Shown here: positions 17,703 to 26,287 of the stretch, piece by piece
Numbering within the stretch: position 1 is the first letter of the stretch
Layout: each line of letters starts with the position of its first letter
Origin: Dactylosporangium sp040605635
Lineage (GTDB): Bacteria; Actinomycetota; Actinomycetes; Mycobacteriales; Micromonosporaceae
Reading direction: 5' to 3'
DNA: 64,000 nt
Assembly: GCF_040605635.1 (NCBI RefSeq)
Contig: NZ_JBEXDG010000032.1
Span: 1-64,000, forward strand
Translations under genes and position numbers: made by a program
Notes under the pieces: generated by a model
The model's input: the letters and a program-made list of their open reading frames with translations, nothing else
Database searches by the model: none
What the model was told of the DNA's origin: nothing

Positions 17703-18367
17703 GCGCCACCCTGCGGGTCACCCGCTCGCATTTCCCGGTCACGGCGCTCGGACACGGCGTCCGGCTCGGCGTGTGGGTGCAGGGCTGCCCCCTGCGCTGC
17801 CCGGGCTGCATCGCGAAGGACACCTGGGATCCCGGCGCCGGGCTCGAGGTCGGCGTCGGGACCCTGCTGCGCGACGTGCGCCGGGCGATCGACGCCGGCG
17901 CGGACGGGATCACGGTCAGCGGCGGCGAGCCGCTGGAGCAGGCGGGGCCGCTCGGCGACCTGCTGCGCGGGGTGCGGGACCTGCGCGCGGCCGCCGCGGC
18001 GGCGTTCGACATCATGCTCTACACCGGCTACGAGCCGCCTGAGCTGGACGCGGCGCAGCGCCGCACGGCCGCGCTCGCCGACGTCCTGGTCACCGGCCGG
18101 TACGTGGCCACGGCCCCGACGAAGCTCATCTGGCGCGGCTCCGCCAACCAGCGGCTTCGGCTGCAGACGCCGCTCGCACAGGAGCGCTACGCGTCCTATG
18201 TGGACTGCGAGCCGGCCGAGCCGCCGATCCAGATCGAGACGTCCCCGGACGGGCACGCGTGGTGGGTGGGCGTGCCGAACAACCCGGACACCAAGCGGGC
18301 GGTGGAGGCCACCCTCGCGGCGTACGGGTATTCGGTCGAGTCGGTGAGCTGGCGGCGGGCCCGCTGA
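17699..18367 (+). CDS. 4Fe-4S radical-SAM activase-like protein
   Basis: 222 residues from GTG 17699. The cluster motif is CPLRCPGC (Cys30, Cys34, Cys37: CX3CX2C), and ITVSGGEPLEQ is the SAM-binding GGE motif. Short length, the early position of the cluster and WVQGCPLRCPGC are typical of the glycyl-radical activase group (NrdG, PflA) and its relatives. No glycyl-radical enzyme or anaerobic ribonucleotide reductase is in the window, so the target is unknown and may be a neighbouring protein. Translational overlap with the membrane protein upstream points to co-assembly. Confidence 0.85.
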   Translation: MSATLRVTRSHFPVTALGHGVRLGVWVQGCPLRCPGCIAKDTWDPGAGLEVGVGTLLRDVRRAIDAGADGITVSGGEPLEQAGPLGDLLRGVRDLRAAAAAAFDIMLYTGYEPPELDAAQRRTAALADVLVTGRYVATAPTKLIWRGSANQRLRLQTPLAQERYASYVDCEPAEPPIQIETSPDGHAWWVGVPNNPDTKRAVEATLAAYGYSVESVSWRRAR

Positions 18368-18370
18368 CGT

Positions 18371-19864
18371 TCAGCCGGCCCGGTGGGCACCCCGCCCGTC
18401 GTCCTCGCCGCCGTACTCGATGTGGACCGTGGCGTCGTCGTCGAGGCGGCTCACGGGCACCGTCGGGCCGTCGTCGCGCTGCGGGTGGTACACGGTCCCG
18501 CCGCCGCCGTTGTCGTAGCGCCGCTGGCCCGAGTAGGTCCCGCCGCCGTCCCAGGGAGACGGGTGGTGCACCTTGGCGGTGCCGGTGGCGTCCCGCCGCC
18601 GCCGGGGGATGCCCGGCTTCGACGGCGCCGCGCCCGCGGGGTTCTCGATCTCGACGGTGAACTCACCGGCGATGGGGTCGGCCGACGCGCCCCGCCCGCC
18701 GACGAGCCGCCGGAACCAGCCCTGCTGGCCGTCGTGCAGGAGGCTGCGCGCGATGACGACCACCTCGGCCTTCAGCCGCATGGCCGCCGCCTTCGAGCGC
18801 TGGATCTCCTCGGTGTACTGGTCGACGCGGGCCGCCCGCAGCGCGGTGAGCTCGGTGTGCAGCGCGTCGGCCTCGGCGGCGTCCCGCCGGAGCCCGGACA
18901 GGCGCGGCCCGCGCCGGCGGATCTTGCGGTCCGCCCGCTTGAACTGCTCGATCTCCGACCGGGGCCCCAGATATCCGGCGGCGAGGGCGATCGCGCCGGT
19001 CAGCAGGTACAGCAGGCCCATCATCGAGGCGTTCAGCAGCGCCTTGTCGTCGGTGGCGGTCGAGGAGCCCGAGGCGATGAAGGCGTCCACGGCGCTGACG
19101 GCGATCGGAGCGGGGGCGAAGAGCCGGACGAGGAACGCGCCGATCCCCATCCCGGCCCACGTCCCGGTGAGCGACCAGCCGCCGAGGCTCTGGCCGATCC
19201 TCCGCCGGCGCAGCCGGTTCTTCTTGAAGAAGGTGCCGGCCAGGTGCGCGACGTACGTCGTCGCCCCGGTCAGCGCGATCACCAGCGGGAGCACCATGGT
19301 GTCGTCGGTCAGCCGCTCGACGACCTGGCGGAACGTGATGAGGTCCGCGACCATCGCCAGGATCAGCACGACGTAGAGAATGATCCGGCCGCCCCAGTTG
19401 CGCCCGGCGAACTCGCCGACGTTGCCGTGCTGGTAGCCGTCCTCCTCGACGCCGTCGGACCCGGCCGGCATCGACGTGTCGCGGTCCTCGACCTCCCGCA
19501 TCGCGCCGCGGCGCTGGTACGCCAGCAGCTTGATCGCCTCGTCCAGGCGGTCCGACTCGTCCTTCCACTGCGCGCGCAACCCGCCGAGCTTCGCCTCGAG
19601 CTTCCCCAGCTCGACGTCCTCGGCCTTGCGCTGGCGGTCGATCCCGACCTGCAGCTCGATGATGTGCGACTCGATGACCTGGCCGATCGCCTCGATGGTG
19701 GCCGGGTCGTTGCGCTGGCGCCCGCTGTGGACCAGCCGCTCCACGCGCGTGCGCAGCTCCGCCTCGCCGGTCATCGGCAGCACCCGGGGCTTGTTGAGTT
19801 TCGTCAGCTGACGGCCGATCCGCGCGAGCTTCACGGATCGCAGCCACTCCTGCCAGTGCTTCAC
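18371..19864 (-). CDS. membrane protein with coiled-coil N-terminus and charged tail
   Basis: 497 residues. Residues 30-125 form a long coiled coil (VIESHIIELQVGIDRQRK region). Membrane helices lie near 158-180, 189-212, 230-255 and 278-300, then a second coiled coil (about 305-365). The last 100 residues are disordered and rich in Gly, Asp, Arg and His. No family recognised. Its stop is 3 bases from the stop of the radical-SAM gene, so the two operons converge. It overlaps the upstream coiled-coil gene by 4 bases. Layout resembles a scaffold anchored in the membrane. Confidence 0.7.
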   Translation of the reverse strand: MKHWQEWLRSVKLARIGRQLTKLNKPRVLPMTGEAELRTRVERLVHSGRQRNDPATIEAIGQVIESHIIELQVGIDRQRKAEDVELGKLEAKLGGLRAQWKDESDRLDEAIKLLAYQRRGAMREVEDRDTSMPAGSDGVEEDGYQHGNVGEFAGRNWGGRIILYVVLILAMVADLITFRQVVERLTDDTMVLPLVIALTGATTYVAHLAGTFFKKNRLRRRRIGQSLGGWSLTGTWAGMGIGAFLVRLFAPAPIAVSAVDAFIASGSSTATDDKALLNASMMGLLYLLTGAIALAAGYLGPRSEIEQFKRADRKIRRRGPRLSGLRRDAAEADALHTELTALRAARVDQYTEEIQRSKAAAMRLKAEVVVIARSLLHDGQQGWFRRLVGGRGASADPIAGEFTVEIENPAGAAPSKPGIPRRRRDATGTAKVHHPSPWDGGGTYSGQRRYDNGGGGTVYHPQRDDGPTVPVSRLDDDATVHIEYGGEDDGRGAHRAG

Positions 19865-20577
19865 GGTTGCTCCAGCTCTCGGGACGGGTCGTCGGTCGGG
19901 TCCAGGTCACGCACCCACGCGGGGAGCGGGACCTCGGGCAGGGTCAGCAGCGGGTAGAGCGTCCTGCCGTCCGGGTGGGTGCGGGCCAGCGCGTCGAGGT
20001 AGGTCGCGATGCGCCGGTGGTGGAGCTCCGCGATCCGGCGGGCCTGGACGACGAACCCGGCGAGCGCCTCGTCCCGGCGCCGCACCGCGTCTGCGTGCTG
20101 GGCGCGCCACTGCCGCAGCCGGTCACGGGCGGCCTCGGCGGCCTCCTGCGCCAGCTTGATCCGCCGGGACCGGGCCACCTCGCGCCGGTCGCGCAGCTTC
20201 GGCGGGTCCCAGGTCTGCTCCTCCGGGTTGCGGGGACGCAGCTCGTCGTCGGTGAGCGCGGCGCCGGCGGCGGTGACGTCCTCCTGCCGGCGCCGCAGGT
20301 CGTCGCGCGCCTCCACGATGTGCCCGGCGAGCTGCGCGAGCTGCTGCGCGGCCTCGCGGCCGGTGCGCTGGAACATCGGGTAGAGGGCGTGGATCTCGCC
20401 GTCGCAGTCCGCCAGCAGCTTCTTCTGATAGCCGACGGTCACCTGCCCGCCGGACTCCTGCGTCAGGCGGCGGACCTCGGACAGCGCCGGAATCCGCTGC
20501 TCACCGTCGCGTCGCCCCCGGAGCTCGTCGCCGCGCCGCAGCAGCGCGGGGTACGTCGTGTCCTCGGTGGTCGCCAT
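19861..20577 (-). CDS. cytoplasmic coiled-coil protein of unknown function
   Basis: 238 residues with no signal peptide or membrane segment. Heptad-like helices cover about residues 20-115 and 130-195 (for example REAAQQLAQLAGHIVEARDD and KLAQEAAEAARDRLRQW). A short Pro-rich C-terminal part ends in DPSRELEQP. It is the first gene of a two-gene operon and overlaps the 497-residue membrane protein by 4 bases (ATGA), so they probably form a complex. Only 46 bases separate its start from that of the divergent OmpA-like lipoprotein. Confidence 0.7.
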   Translation of the reverse strand: MATTEDTTYPALLRRGDELRGRRDGEQRIPALSEVRRLTQESGGQVTVGYQKKLLADCDGEIHALYPMFQRTGREAAQQLAQLAGHIVEARDDLRRRQEDVTAAGAALTDDELRPRNPEEQTWDPPKLRDRREVARSRRIKLAQEAAEAARDRLRQWRAQHADAVRRRDEALAGFVVQARRIAELHHRRIATYLDALARTHPDGRTLYPLLTLPEVPLPAWVRDLDPTDDPSRELEQP

Positions 20578-20623
20578 GGGCTGTTCTGACGGACGCGGGG
20601 GCGCGGTCCGTCAGCAGACAGCC

Positions 20624-21790
20624 ATGAGGCTACCCAGGTCCCTGCGACTCGCCGCGCTGGCGATGTGCGCAACGCTCGGCATGACCGTCACCGCCGGCTG
20701 CGGTGAGTTCCGTAAGGACTTCTTGGGCGAGGAGTCCACGTTCACGTGCCCGAAGCCCGCCCACGCCGGGCTGGCGATCGCGGTCGGCGCCCGCGCCAAC
20801 AGCCCGACGCCGGCGCCTCCGGCCGAGGTCCGCAAGCTCATCGCGGAGACGATGCAGGGCTGCGGCAGGATCACGGTCGTCCGGGTGGACGGACGGCCCA
20901 GCGTGGCCGGCGACCGGGTGTTCGCGCCCACGGCCAAGACCCGGCAGAACTCGGACATCGAGCAGGCCAAGTTCCTCAAGGACGTCGGGGAGCTGCTGAC
21001 GACCGCCGCCAAGGCGGTCGAGCCGGAGGCCAACGTGCTCGGCGCGCTCAGCGTCGCCGCCGGCGCCGCCGGGCAGGGTGGCACCGTCGTGCTCATCGAC
21101 TCCGGCGTGCAGACGACCGACCCGATGGACCTGCGCACCAGCAACCTCCCGGCGAAGAAGCCGCAGGTCATCGCCGAGGCGCTGCACCGCGACAAGCTCC
21201 TGCCGGACCTCACCGGCCGCACGGTGATCCTGTCCGGGATCGGCTACACGGCCGCGCCGCAGACACCGCTCGACGACCGTAACCGCAACTTCCTGCGGGA
21301 CCTGTGGCGCGAGATCGTCATCGCCGCCGGCGTGAAGGAACCCGTCGTCCTGCCCGACCCCAACACCAGCGCCGCGGTCCAGTCGAACCCGTCGGTCGGC
21401 GTCGTGGCCTTCCCGGCCGGGGCGATCCTGCTGGAATGCAACGCCAACTCGACCCTGCCGGACGACGGCGAGGTCGGCTTCATCCCCGACCAGGCCGAGT
21501 TCCGCAACCCGGACGCGGCCCGCAACGTCCTCAAGGGCCTCGCCGGCTTCCTCACCGCCAACTCCCGCGCCGTCGTGGAGATCCAGGGCTTCGTCGCGCA
21601 CTACGGCAGGGGCGACCTGTCGCAGCGCCGCGCCGACCGGGTGAAGCAGGAGCTCGTCTCGCTCGGCGCGCGCAACCCGATGACCGCGAAGGGCATGGGC
21701 TGGGGTCCGCACCCCAACCCGACCGCCCCGCCGGACCCCAGGTATGACCAGCTCAACCGCCAGGTCGTCATCTCCATCAGCTGCCCCTGA
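20624..21790 (+). CDS. OmpA-like peptidoglycan-binding lipoprotein
   Basis: 388 residues from ATG 20624. The signal ends in a lipobox (TVTAGC, Cys near 25). Residues 45-240 look like an alpha/beta domain with a buried strand TVVLIDSGVQTTD, which resembles a von Willebrand A strand but lacks a full MIDAS. The C-terminal 105 residues are an OmpA-family domain: VGFIPDQAEF, VEIQGFVAH and LSQRRADRVKQELVSLG, with the Asp/Arg positions that hold diaminopimelate. It should sit outside the membrane and bind the wall. It is the only clearly outside-facing part of this half of the block. A longer GTG/ATG start at 20558 would lack a proper signal peptide. Confidence 0.82.
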   Translation: MRLPRSLRLAALAMCATLGMTVTAGCGEFRKDFLGEESTFTCPKPAHAGLAIAVGARANSPTPAPPAEVRKLIAETMQGCGRITVVRVDGRPSVAGDRVFAPTAKTRQNSDIEQAKFLKDVGELLTTAAKAVEPEANVLGALSVAAGAAGQGGTVVLIDSGVQTTDPMDLRTSNLPAKKPQVIAEALHRDKLLPDLTGRTVILSGIGYTAAPQTPLDDRNRNFLRDLWREIVIAAGVKEPVVLPDPNTSAAVQSNPSVGVVAFPAGAILLECNANSTLPDDGEVGFIPDQAEFRNPDAARNVLKGLAGFLTANSRAVVEIQGFVAHYGRGDLSQRRADRVKQELVSLGARNPMTAKGMGWGPHPNPTAPPDPRYDQLNRQVVISISCP

Positions 21791-21809
21791 GCAGCTCGGC
21801 GAGACGGCG

Positions 21810-22946
21810 TCAGCCGGGCTCGGCCTCCCGCTCGGGGGCCGGGTCGGGCGGCTCGGCGCCGGATTCGAGCGAGGGGGCGGGTCCCGGCCGGTCGAGGTCC
21901 TCCGCGTGGGCCCGGACCTGGTCGAGCGCCTCCCGGGCCCGCCGGATGCGTCCGACGGCGTCGTCGAGGGCCTGCTGCCGGGTGGGGTCGGCGGCCTGTT
22001 CCGCTTCGTCGGGGGTCGGCGGATGTACGGCGTCCGCTTCGTCCAGGGCCCGCCGCTGGGCGGTGTCCGCCGGTGGCCCGGCGCCGGGGGTGCCGTCGCG
22101 CAGCAGCGGCGCGGCCAGGCGGTCGACGGCGTCGAGCTCGGGCCGCCATTCGTCGCCGCCGCGGGCTCGCTCCCTGGCCATGGCCTGCTGATACGCGGCA
22201 CGCTCAGCGTCCGTCCAGGGGCGCTGCCGCTCCTGCTCGACGGCCGCCGCGAGGCCTGCCGGCGCCCGCCAGGTGCCGTCCGCGTCGGCGTGGTTGGCGT
22301 AGACGGCCGCGCCCGAACGGCGGAACGCGAACGCGGCGTCGGCGAGGCCGCCCGCGTCGACGGCGGCCGCGCCGCGGAGCACACCCTCGTAGCAGGCGTC
22401 GTGGCCGGCGGGGGAGACGTACCGGCCCTGCCCGGACGTCTCGACCTCGTCGTGATAGCGGGACAGGACGCCGAGCCGGCTCAGCGCGGACGGGACGGCG
22501 GCCAGGGCCACCTCGACCCGGTAGCCCCCGCCGCGGAAGGCGGCCGCGATGTCCTCGAACTCCGACGGGTCCCGCATCGCCGACTCCAGCACCACGTTCT
22601 GACGCTGTTCGATGGCGTACCGCTGGGCCTTCGTCCACCACAGCTCGCCGTCGGGGCGCACCTTGGCGCTCGCGGTGGCCGGGTCCTCGGCCTGCCACCG
22701 GGTGAAGCCGGGGTGCATCGGGTTGTAGAGGTCCATGTCGATGTTGGTGTACTCGCCCGGCCCGCCGAGCGCCCGCCGGACCATCTTGGTCATCTCGGTC
22801 TTCCCGGCGCCGGTCTGGCCGCCGACGATGACGACCACCGGGTTGTCCCTCGCCGGCGGGCCGGTGAGGAACGCCGGGACGATCCTGCCGCGGAAGATCT
22901 CCTCGTTCATCTCCTCGGGAAGCTGCGAGGGCGGGGGTACGGTCAC
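21810..22946 (-). CDS. zeta-toxin family kinase (intact)
   Basis: 378 residues. Walker A GGQTGAGKT lies at 42-50, followed by the acceptor-site region NIDMDLYNPMHP (68-79) and VVLESAMRDPSEF (118-130). These match the zeta/PezT fold, whose members phosphorylate UDP-N-acetylglucosamine and block wall synthesis. After about residue 225 there is an extra, Asp/Glu/Ala-rich region (about 150 residues) that ends disordered. GTG 22946 overlaps the stop of a 102-residue gene by 4 bases; that small protein is the likely antitoxin. Last gene of a five-gene operon. Substrate is from family knowledge, not shown here. Confidence 0.85.
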   Translation of the reverse strand: MTVPPPSQLPEEMNEEIFRGRIVPAFLTGPPARDNPVVVIVGGQTGAGKTEMTKMVRRALGGPGEYTNIDMDLYNPMHPGFTRWQAEDPATASAKVRPDGELWWTKAQRYAIEQRQNVVLESAMRDPSEFEDIAAAFRGGGYRVEVALAAVPSALSRLGVLSRYHDEVETSGQGRYVSPAGHDACYEGVLRGAAAVDAGGLADAAFAFRRSGAAVYANHADADGTWRAPAGLAAAVEQERQRPWTDAERAAYQQAMARERARGGDEWRPELDAVDRLAAPLLRDGTPGAGPPADTAQRRALDEADAVHPPTPDEAEQAADPTRQQALDDAVGRIRRAREALDQVRAHAEDLDRPGPAPSLESGAEPPDPAPEREAEPG

Positions 22947-23251
22947 CGCGCCCGGGCCTCGCGGAGGAAGGCGGCGCTCGCCGCCCGGACCTCGGCGACG
23001 CGGACCCGGTCGTCGGGGTCGAGGGTCCGCACCAGCCGGGCCGTCTCCGCCTGCGCGGCGTTCGCCGCGGCCAGGGCCTCGGGGTCCTGCGGGTCGGCGT
23101 GCTCGAGGTCCCAGATACGGGCGGAGTGGACGCCGAGGACCTGCAGCAGCAGCCGCCGGGTGAGCTCGAACTCCTCGTTGGCCTCGGGGTCGAACGGCCC
23201 CGGGGTGACGCGGGCGAGCACCGCGTCGGCGTCGGGTTCGGGTGTGGTCAC
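22943..23251 (-). CDS. small helical protein, probable zeta antitoxin
   Basis: 102 residues from GTG 23251, acidic and predicted almost all helical (for example NEEFELTRRLLLQVLG and AALAAANAAQAETARLV). It overlaps the histidine phosphatase by 4 bases upstream and the zeta toxin by 4 bases downstream. Size, charge and placement directly before the toxin suit an epsilon/PezA-like neutraliser, though it shows no sequence likeness to epsilon that I can see. The call rests on context. Confidence 0.6.
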   Translation of the reverse strand: MTTPEPDADAVLARVTPGPFDPEANEEFELTRRLLLQVLGVHSARIWDLEHADPQDPEALAAANAAQAETARLVRTLDPDDRVRVAEVRAASAAFLREARAR

Positions 23252-23970
23252 GGGGTGCCCCCTGGGTCGGTGAGGTGGTCGACGACGTTGTACCGGCGCA
23301 ACCGCCGCACGCCGCCGGTCATGTCGAACTGCGTGATGGAGCCGTTGAGCACCGGCCCGCCGGCCATGACGGCGGTGACCTGCTCGACCGTGAGCCCCTC
23401 CAGGAGGAATCGCAGCACGAGGACGACCGCGTCGTGCGCGACCACCCACGTCCGCCGCCCCGGATGGTCGCGCTCCAGATCGGCGAGCACCCCCGACACC
23501 CGCGCGGCGATGTCGTGGAAGGACTCCCCGCCGGGCGGCCGGTAGCCGAAGTCGCCGACTGCCTCGCGGCGGGCGGCCTCCGCGGGGAAGCGGGCCCGGA
23601 TCGCGGCGCCGGTGAGCATCTGGAGCTCGCCCATCCGCCGGTCGCCGAGCCGCTCGTCGAGCGTCGCATCCGGCAGCGGTACGCCGTGCGCCCCGGCCAC
23701 CGAGCACGCGACCCGCCAGGTCTGCACCGCGCGCACGTACGGCGAGCACACCACGACCTCCGGCCGCTGCCCCGGGTCCGCGGCGGCCAGCCACCGCCCG
23801 AGCGCCGCCGCCTGCTCCCGCCCGAGCCCGGTCAGCGCGATCCGGTCGTCGGGCCCGCTGACCCCGCTGTCGAGCAGCCCGGCCGCCTCGGCCGCCGCGA
23901 ACGCGGCGTTCGCCTCGCTCTGCCCGTGCCGCACCACCGTCAGCCACACAGGACCCTCCCACGCCGTCAT
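23248..23970 (-). CDS. histidine phosphatase (phosphoglycerate-mutase fold)
   Basis: 240 residues. VVRHGQSEAN carries the RHG triad (Arg14, His15, Gly16), CSPYVRAVQT the second Arg, GGESFHDIAARV a conserved Glu/Ser patch, and WVVAHDAVVLVLRFLL the second His. This is a complete active site for removing phosphate through a phospho-His intermediate. Substrate unknown. Its position inside a zeta-toxin operon, overlapped by 4 bases on both sides, raises the idea that it removes the phosphate the toxin adds to a sugar nucleotide, or acts on phosphoproteins of the neighbouring kinase. Confidence 0.85.
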   Translation of the reverse strand: MTAWEGPVWLTVVRHGQSEANAAFAAAEAAGLLDSGVSGPDDRIALTGLGREQAAALGRWLAAADPGQRPEVVVCSPYVRAVQTWRVACSVAGAHGVPLPDATLDERLGDRRMGELQMLTGAAIRARFPAEAARREAVGDFGYRPPGGESFHDIAARVSGVLADLERDHPGRRTWVVAHDAVVLVLRFLLEGLTVEQVTAVMAGGPVLNGSITQFDMTGGVRRLRRYNVVDHLTDPGGTP

Positions 23971-24488
23971 CGCCCGGCCCCGGCCTCCGGCCGGCCGGCG
24001 TCGGGCGCCGGTGCCCCGGGTCCGTCGCCGGCCGACGACGGGGCCTCGACGGTGTGCCGCGCCCGCCTGATCGCCTCGGCGGCCCGATGGACCTCGTCGA
24101 TGGCCCTGGCGGCCTCCAGCACGCCCCGGTAGGAAGCATCGTGGTTGTCGCGGGCGGTGAGACGGCCGTGGCCCGCCTGCTCGACCTGGCTCTGATACCG
24201 GTCCACGATCCCGAGGCGGCTCTGCGCCTCGGGGACGGCCATGATGACGGCCTCGACGCGATACCCGGCTGCACGGAACATCCGCGCGGGCTCGGCGAAG
24301 TCACCGGGGTCCCGCATGGTCGTCTCGATGACGGTGTCGACGCGGGGCTGACCGGCGACGAACACCACCGTCGGCTCGGCCTGCGGTTCGCCGTGGGCCA
24401 GCTCGTCCGGGACGATGTCCTCGACGAAGACACGCTGGGACTCCTCGTCGGTCAGCAGGTGGCGGCGTGGATCGACCGGCCCGGTCAA
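23967..24488 (-). pseudogene. zeta toxin with an in-frame internal deletion of the ATP-binding site
   Basis: 173 residues from TTG 24488. The beginning (LLTDEESQRVFVEDIVPDEL, then PTVVFVAGQP) is a normal zeta-toxin start up to the first strand, but the P-loop is cut off after GQ and the chain resumes at TVIETTMRDPGDF, which aligns with VVLESAMRDPSEF in the intact toxin downstream. About 69 residues are missing, including GAGKT and the substrate Asp, with the frame kept. The rest (GYRVEAVIMAVPEAQSRLGIV onward) is well conserved. It still has 4-base overlaps at both ends. It cannot be an active kinase; it may be decaying or kept as a binding decoy. Confidence 0.75.
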
Positions 24489-24778
24489 CCGAGACGCTCC
24501 CGCAGCTCGCGGATCAGCTGAGCGTAGGCGTGCGACGTGCGCGCGATGTCGTCGTGGTCCGTGGGGCTCAGCCGGCGCCGGTCGGCGGCGCACCTGGACC
24601 GCTCCGCCCGGAGCCGCTCCGCACCGCCCTCGTCGCCGGCCGTGCGGGCCCGGTCGATGAGCGCCGTGTAGCAGGCCGTGGCCTCACCGATGAGCTCGAT
24701 CGCCACCTCATACCGGATGGCCTCGTCGTGGTTCCACTCGAAGGGCTCGAGCCCCCCGGCGGCTGAGAAGTCGGACAT
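24485..24778 (-). CDS. small acidic protein, probable antitoxin of the deleted zeta toxin
   Basis: 97 residues (MSDFSAAGG start, ATG 24778). Helical, with Cys and Trp residues in EWNHDEAIRYEVAIELIGEA and several Arg/Asp pairs later. It precedes the deleted zeta gene with a TTGA overlap, as small antitoxin genes of actinobacterial zeta modules do. It is the first gene of the operon. It differs in sequence from the second small protein at 22943-23251, so the operon may hold two unrelated antitoxins. Confidence 0.6.
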   Translation of the reverse strand: MSDFSAAGGLEPFEWNHDEAIRYEVAIELIGEATACYTALIDRARTAGDEGGAERLRAERSRCAADRRRLSPTDHDDIARTSHAYAQLIRELRERLG

Positions 24779-24883
24779 GGCATCCCCCCGGATCCGCGCT
24801 TCGTGCCCGCATCGTACCGCTGTGTATCTGGCGCATCGATGCGGTTACGTGTATCACTACAGTCGACGACGGGGGCGATCGAC
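24779..24883. promoter_or_regulatory. divergent promoter region between zeta and M48 operons
   Basis: 105 bases between opposite starts. It holds two direct copies of GTGTATC (24821-24827 and 24850-24856) and a perfect 10-base palindrome GCATCGATGC at 24833-24842 between them. Such an arrangement suits one regulator controlling both operons; toxin-antitoxin complexes commonly bind their own promoter. Confidence 0.45.
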
Positions 24884-26287
24884 ATGTATTGCGATCAGTG
24901 TGGGCTGTTGCTGCCCGCTGGGGCGGTGAGCTGTCCGCGCTGCGGCGCGCCTGTCGGGTCCCCGGCCACCGTGATGCCTCCGGCGGTCCCGCGGCCCGTG
25001 TCGCCGGTGGCGCCGCAGCCGGTGCCGCCGATCGTTGCGCGACAAGGGCCGCCGGTCGTGCCCGGGCAGCGGGCGCCGGCCCCGGGGGAGCGGCTGTTTC
25101 CGCAGGCCGGGCCGCTCGGGCGGGGGCCGGGACCGCGGGCGTGGCTCGGGGCGGTCGTCGTGCGCAACCTGCGCGGCACCGCGGCCGGCATCTTCGGCGC
25201 GTGGTTCAACGTGCCGTTCACGATCATGATGGCGGCGGTCGGGGCGTTCGTCGGCGGGATCGTCGGGCTGTTCAACGGGTCGTTCGCCGGGCCGCAGGTC
25301 GTCGCGCGGGTCGACAGGCTGCTGCAGTGGGTGCTGCCGCTGCCGATGAGCGCCGGGGAGCTCCTGCCGACCGCGAGCGCGCAGATCGGCGGCATCATCG
25401 GCGGCATCATCGGCGCGGTCAACGGCGGCTGGACCCTCGGCTGGCTGGCGTTCGCGGAGCCGTGGCGGCGCATGTACCACGTCGACGCCCTGTGGCCCGT
25501 GTCCTTCGCGATCGGTCAGGTGCTGGTCGCGGTCTTCGTCGGCGCGCTCTACGTGGCCTGGTCCACCGCCACGGAGGCGGTGCGGCTGCGGGTGTCCGGG
25601 GCGCGGCGGCTGTCGCGGCGCGAGGAGGAGTGGCTCATGCCGATGGTGCACGAGGCGGCGGCGCGGCTCGGGCTGCGCAGCGTGCCGCGCGTGCTGATCG
25701 ACGACCGGCGCGAGGCGAACGCCGCGGCGGGCATCCGGCACATCGTCGTCAACCAGGGCCTGCTGGAGCAGCTCGACCACGACCGCGACCAGGTCAGCGG
25801 CGTCATCGCGCACGAGCTGGCGCACTGGCGCGACGGCGACGCCATCGCGCTCGCCTGGGCCAAGGGCGTCACGCTGCCGCTGTATCTGTTGTACGAGCTG
25901 GCCACCCGGCTGCTCAGCGTGGTGCGCAACCGGCCGCTGCACTACCTGATCCGGTTCCTGTTCTGGTCGGTGATCGCCACGACCCGCTACTTCGTGATCC
26001 CCGTGCAGGCCGGCACGTGGCGCGCCGCGGAGTTCCGGGCCGACGCGGCCGCCGCCCGGGCCGGCTACGGCGCCGGGCTCTACCAGGCGCTCACCTACCT
26101 GCGGCACTCGTTCGACGGTCAGCGGTCCGGCTGGGACGCGGCGGTCCTCGCCACCCACCCGCCGACCGAGCTGCGCCTGGAGGCCCTTGAGCAACCCGGT
26201 CGCGGGTACCCGCTGAGCAGCCGCCAACCGATGCTGCGCGGGCTACCGGGCTGGGCGCCGTCCTCGACCGTCGACCGGGACCGGTGA
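24884..26287 (+). CDS. M48-family membrane metallopeptidase with zinc ribbon
   Basis: 467 residues from ATG 24884. A zinc ribbon opens the protein (Cys3, Cys6, Cys17, Cys20: CDQCG and CPRCG). A Pro-rich linker and two or three Gly-rich membrane segments (about 95-125 and 165-200) follow. The M48/HtpX catalytic site is HELAHWRDGD (His310, Glu311, His314) with the third ligand near Glu383 in AAEFRADAAAARAG. It should cut membrane or misfolded proteins on the cytoplasmic face. It overlaps the TraG-like gene by 4 bases. The zinc ribbon, rare in HtpX itself, recurs in the third gene of this operon. Confidence 0.87.
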   Translation: MYCDQCGLLLPAGAVSCPRCGAPVGSPATVMPPAVPRPVSPVAPQPVPPIVARQGPPVVPGQRAPAPGERLFPQAGPLGRGPGPRAWLGAVVVRNLRGTAAGIFGAWFNVPFTIMMAAVGAFVGGIVGLFNGSFAGPQVVARVDRLLQWVLPLPMSAGELLPTASAQIGGIIGGIIGAVNGGWTLGWLAFAEPWRRMYHVDALWPVSFAIGQVLVAVFVGALYVAWSTATEAVRLRVSGARRLSRREEEWLMPMVHEAAARLGLRSVPRVLIDDRREANAAAGIRHIVVNQGLLEQLDHDRDQVSGVIAHELAHWRDGDAIALAWAKGVTLPLYLLYELATRLLSVVRNRPLHYLIRFLFWSVIATTRYFVIPVQAGTWRAAEFRADAAAARAGYGAGLYQALTYLRHSFDGQRSGWDAAVLATHPPTELRLEALEQPGRGYPLSSRQPMLRGLPGWAPSSTVDRDR

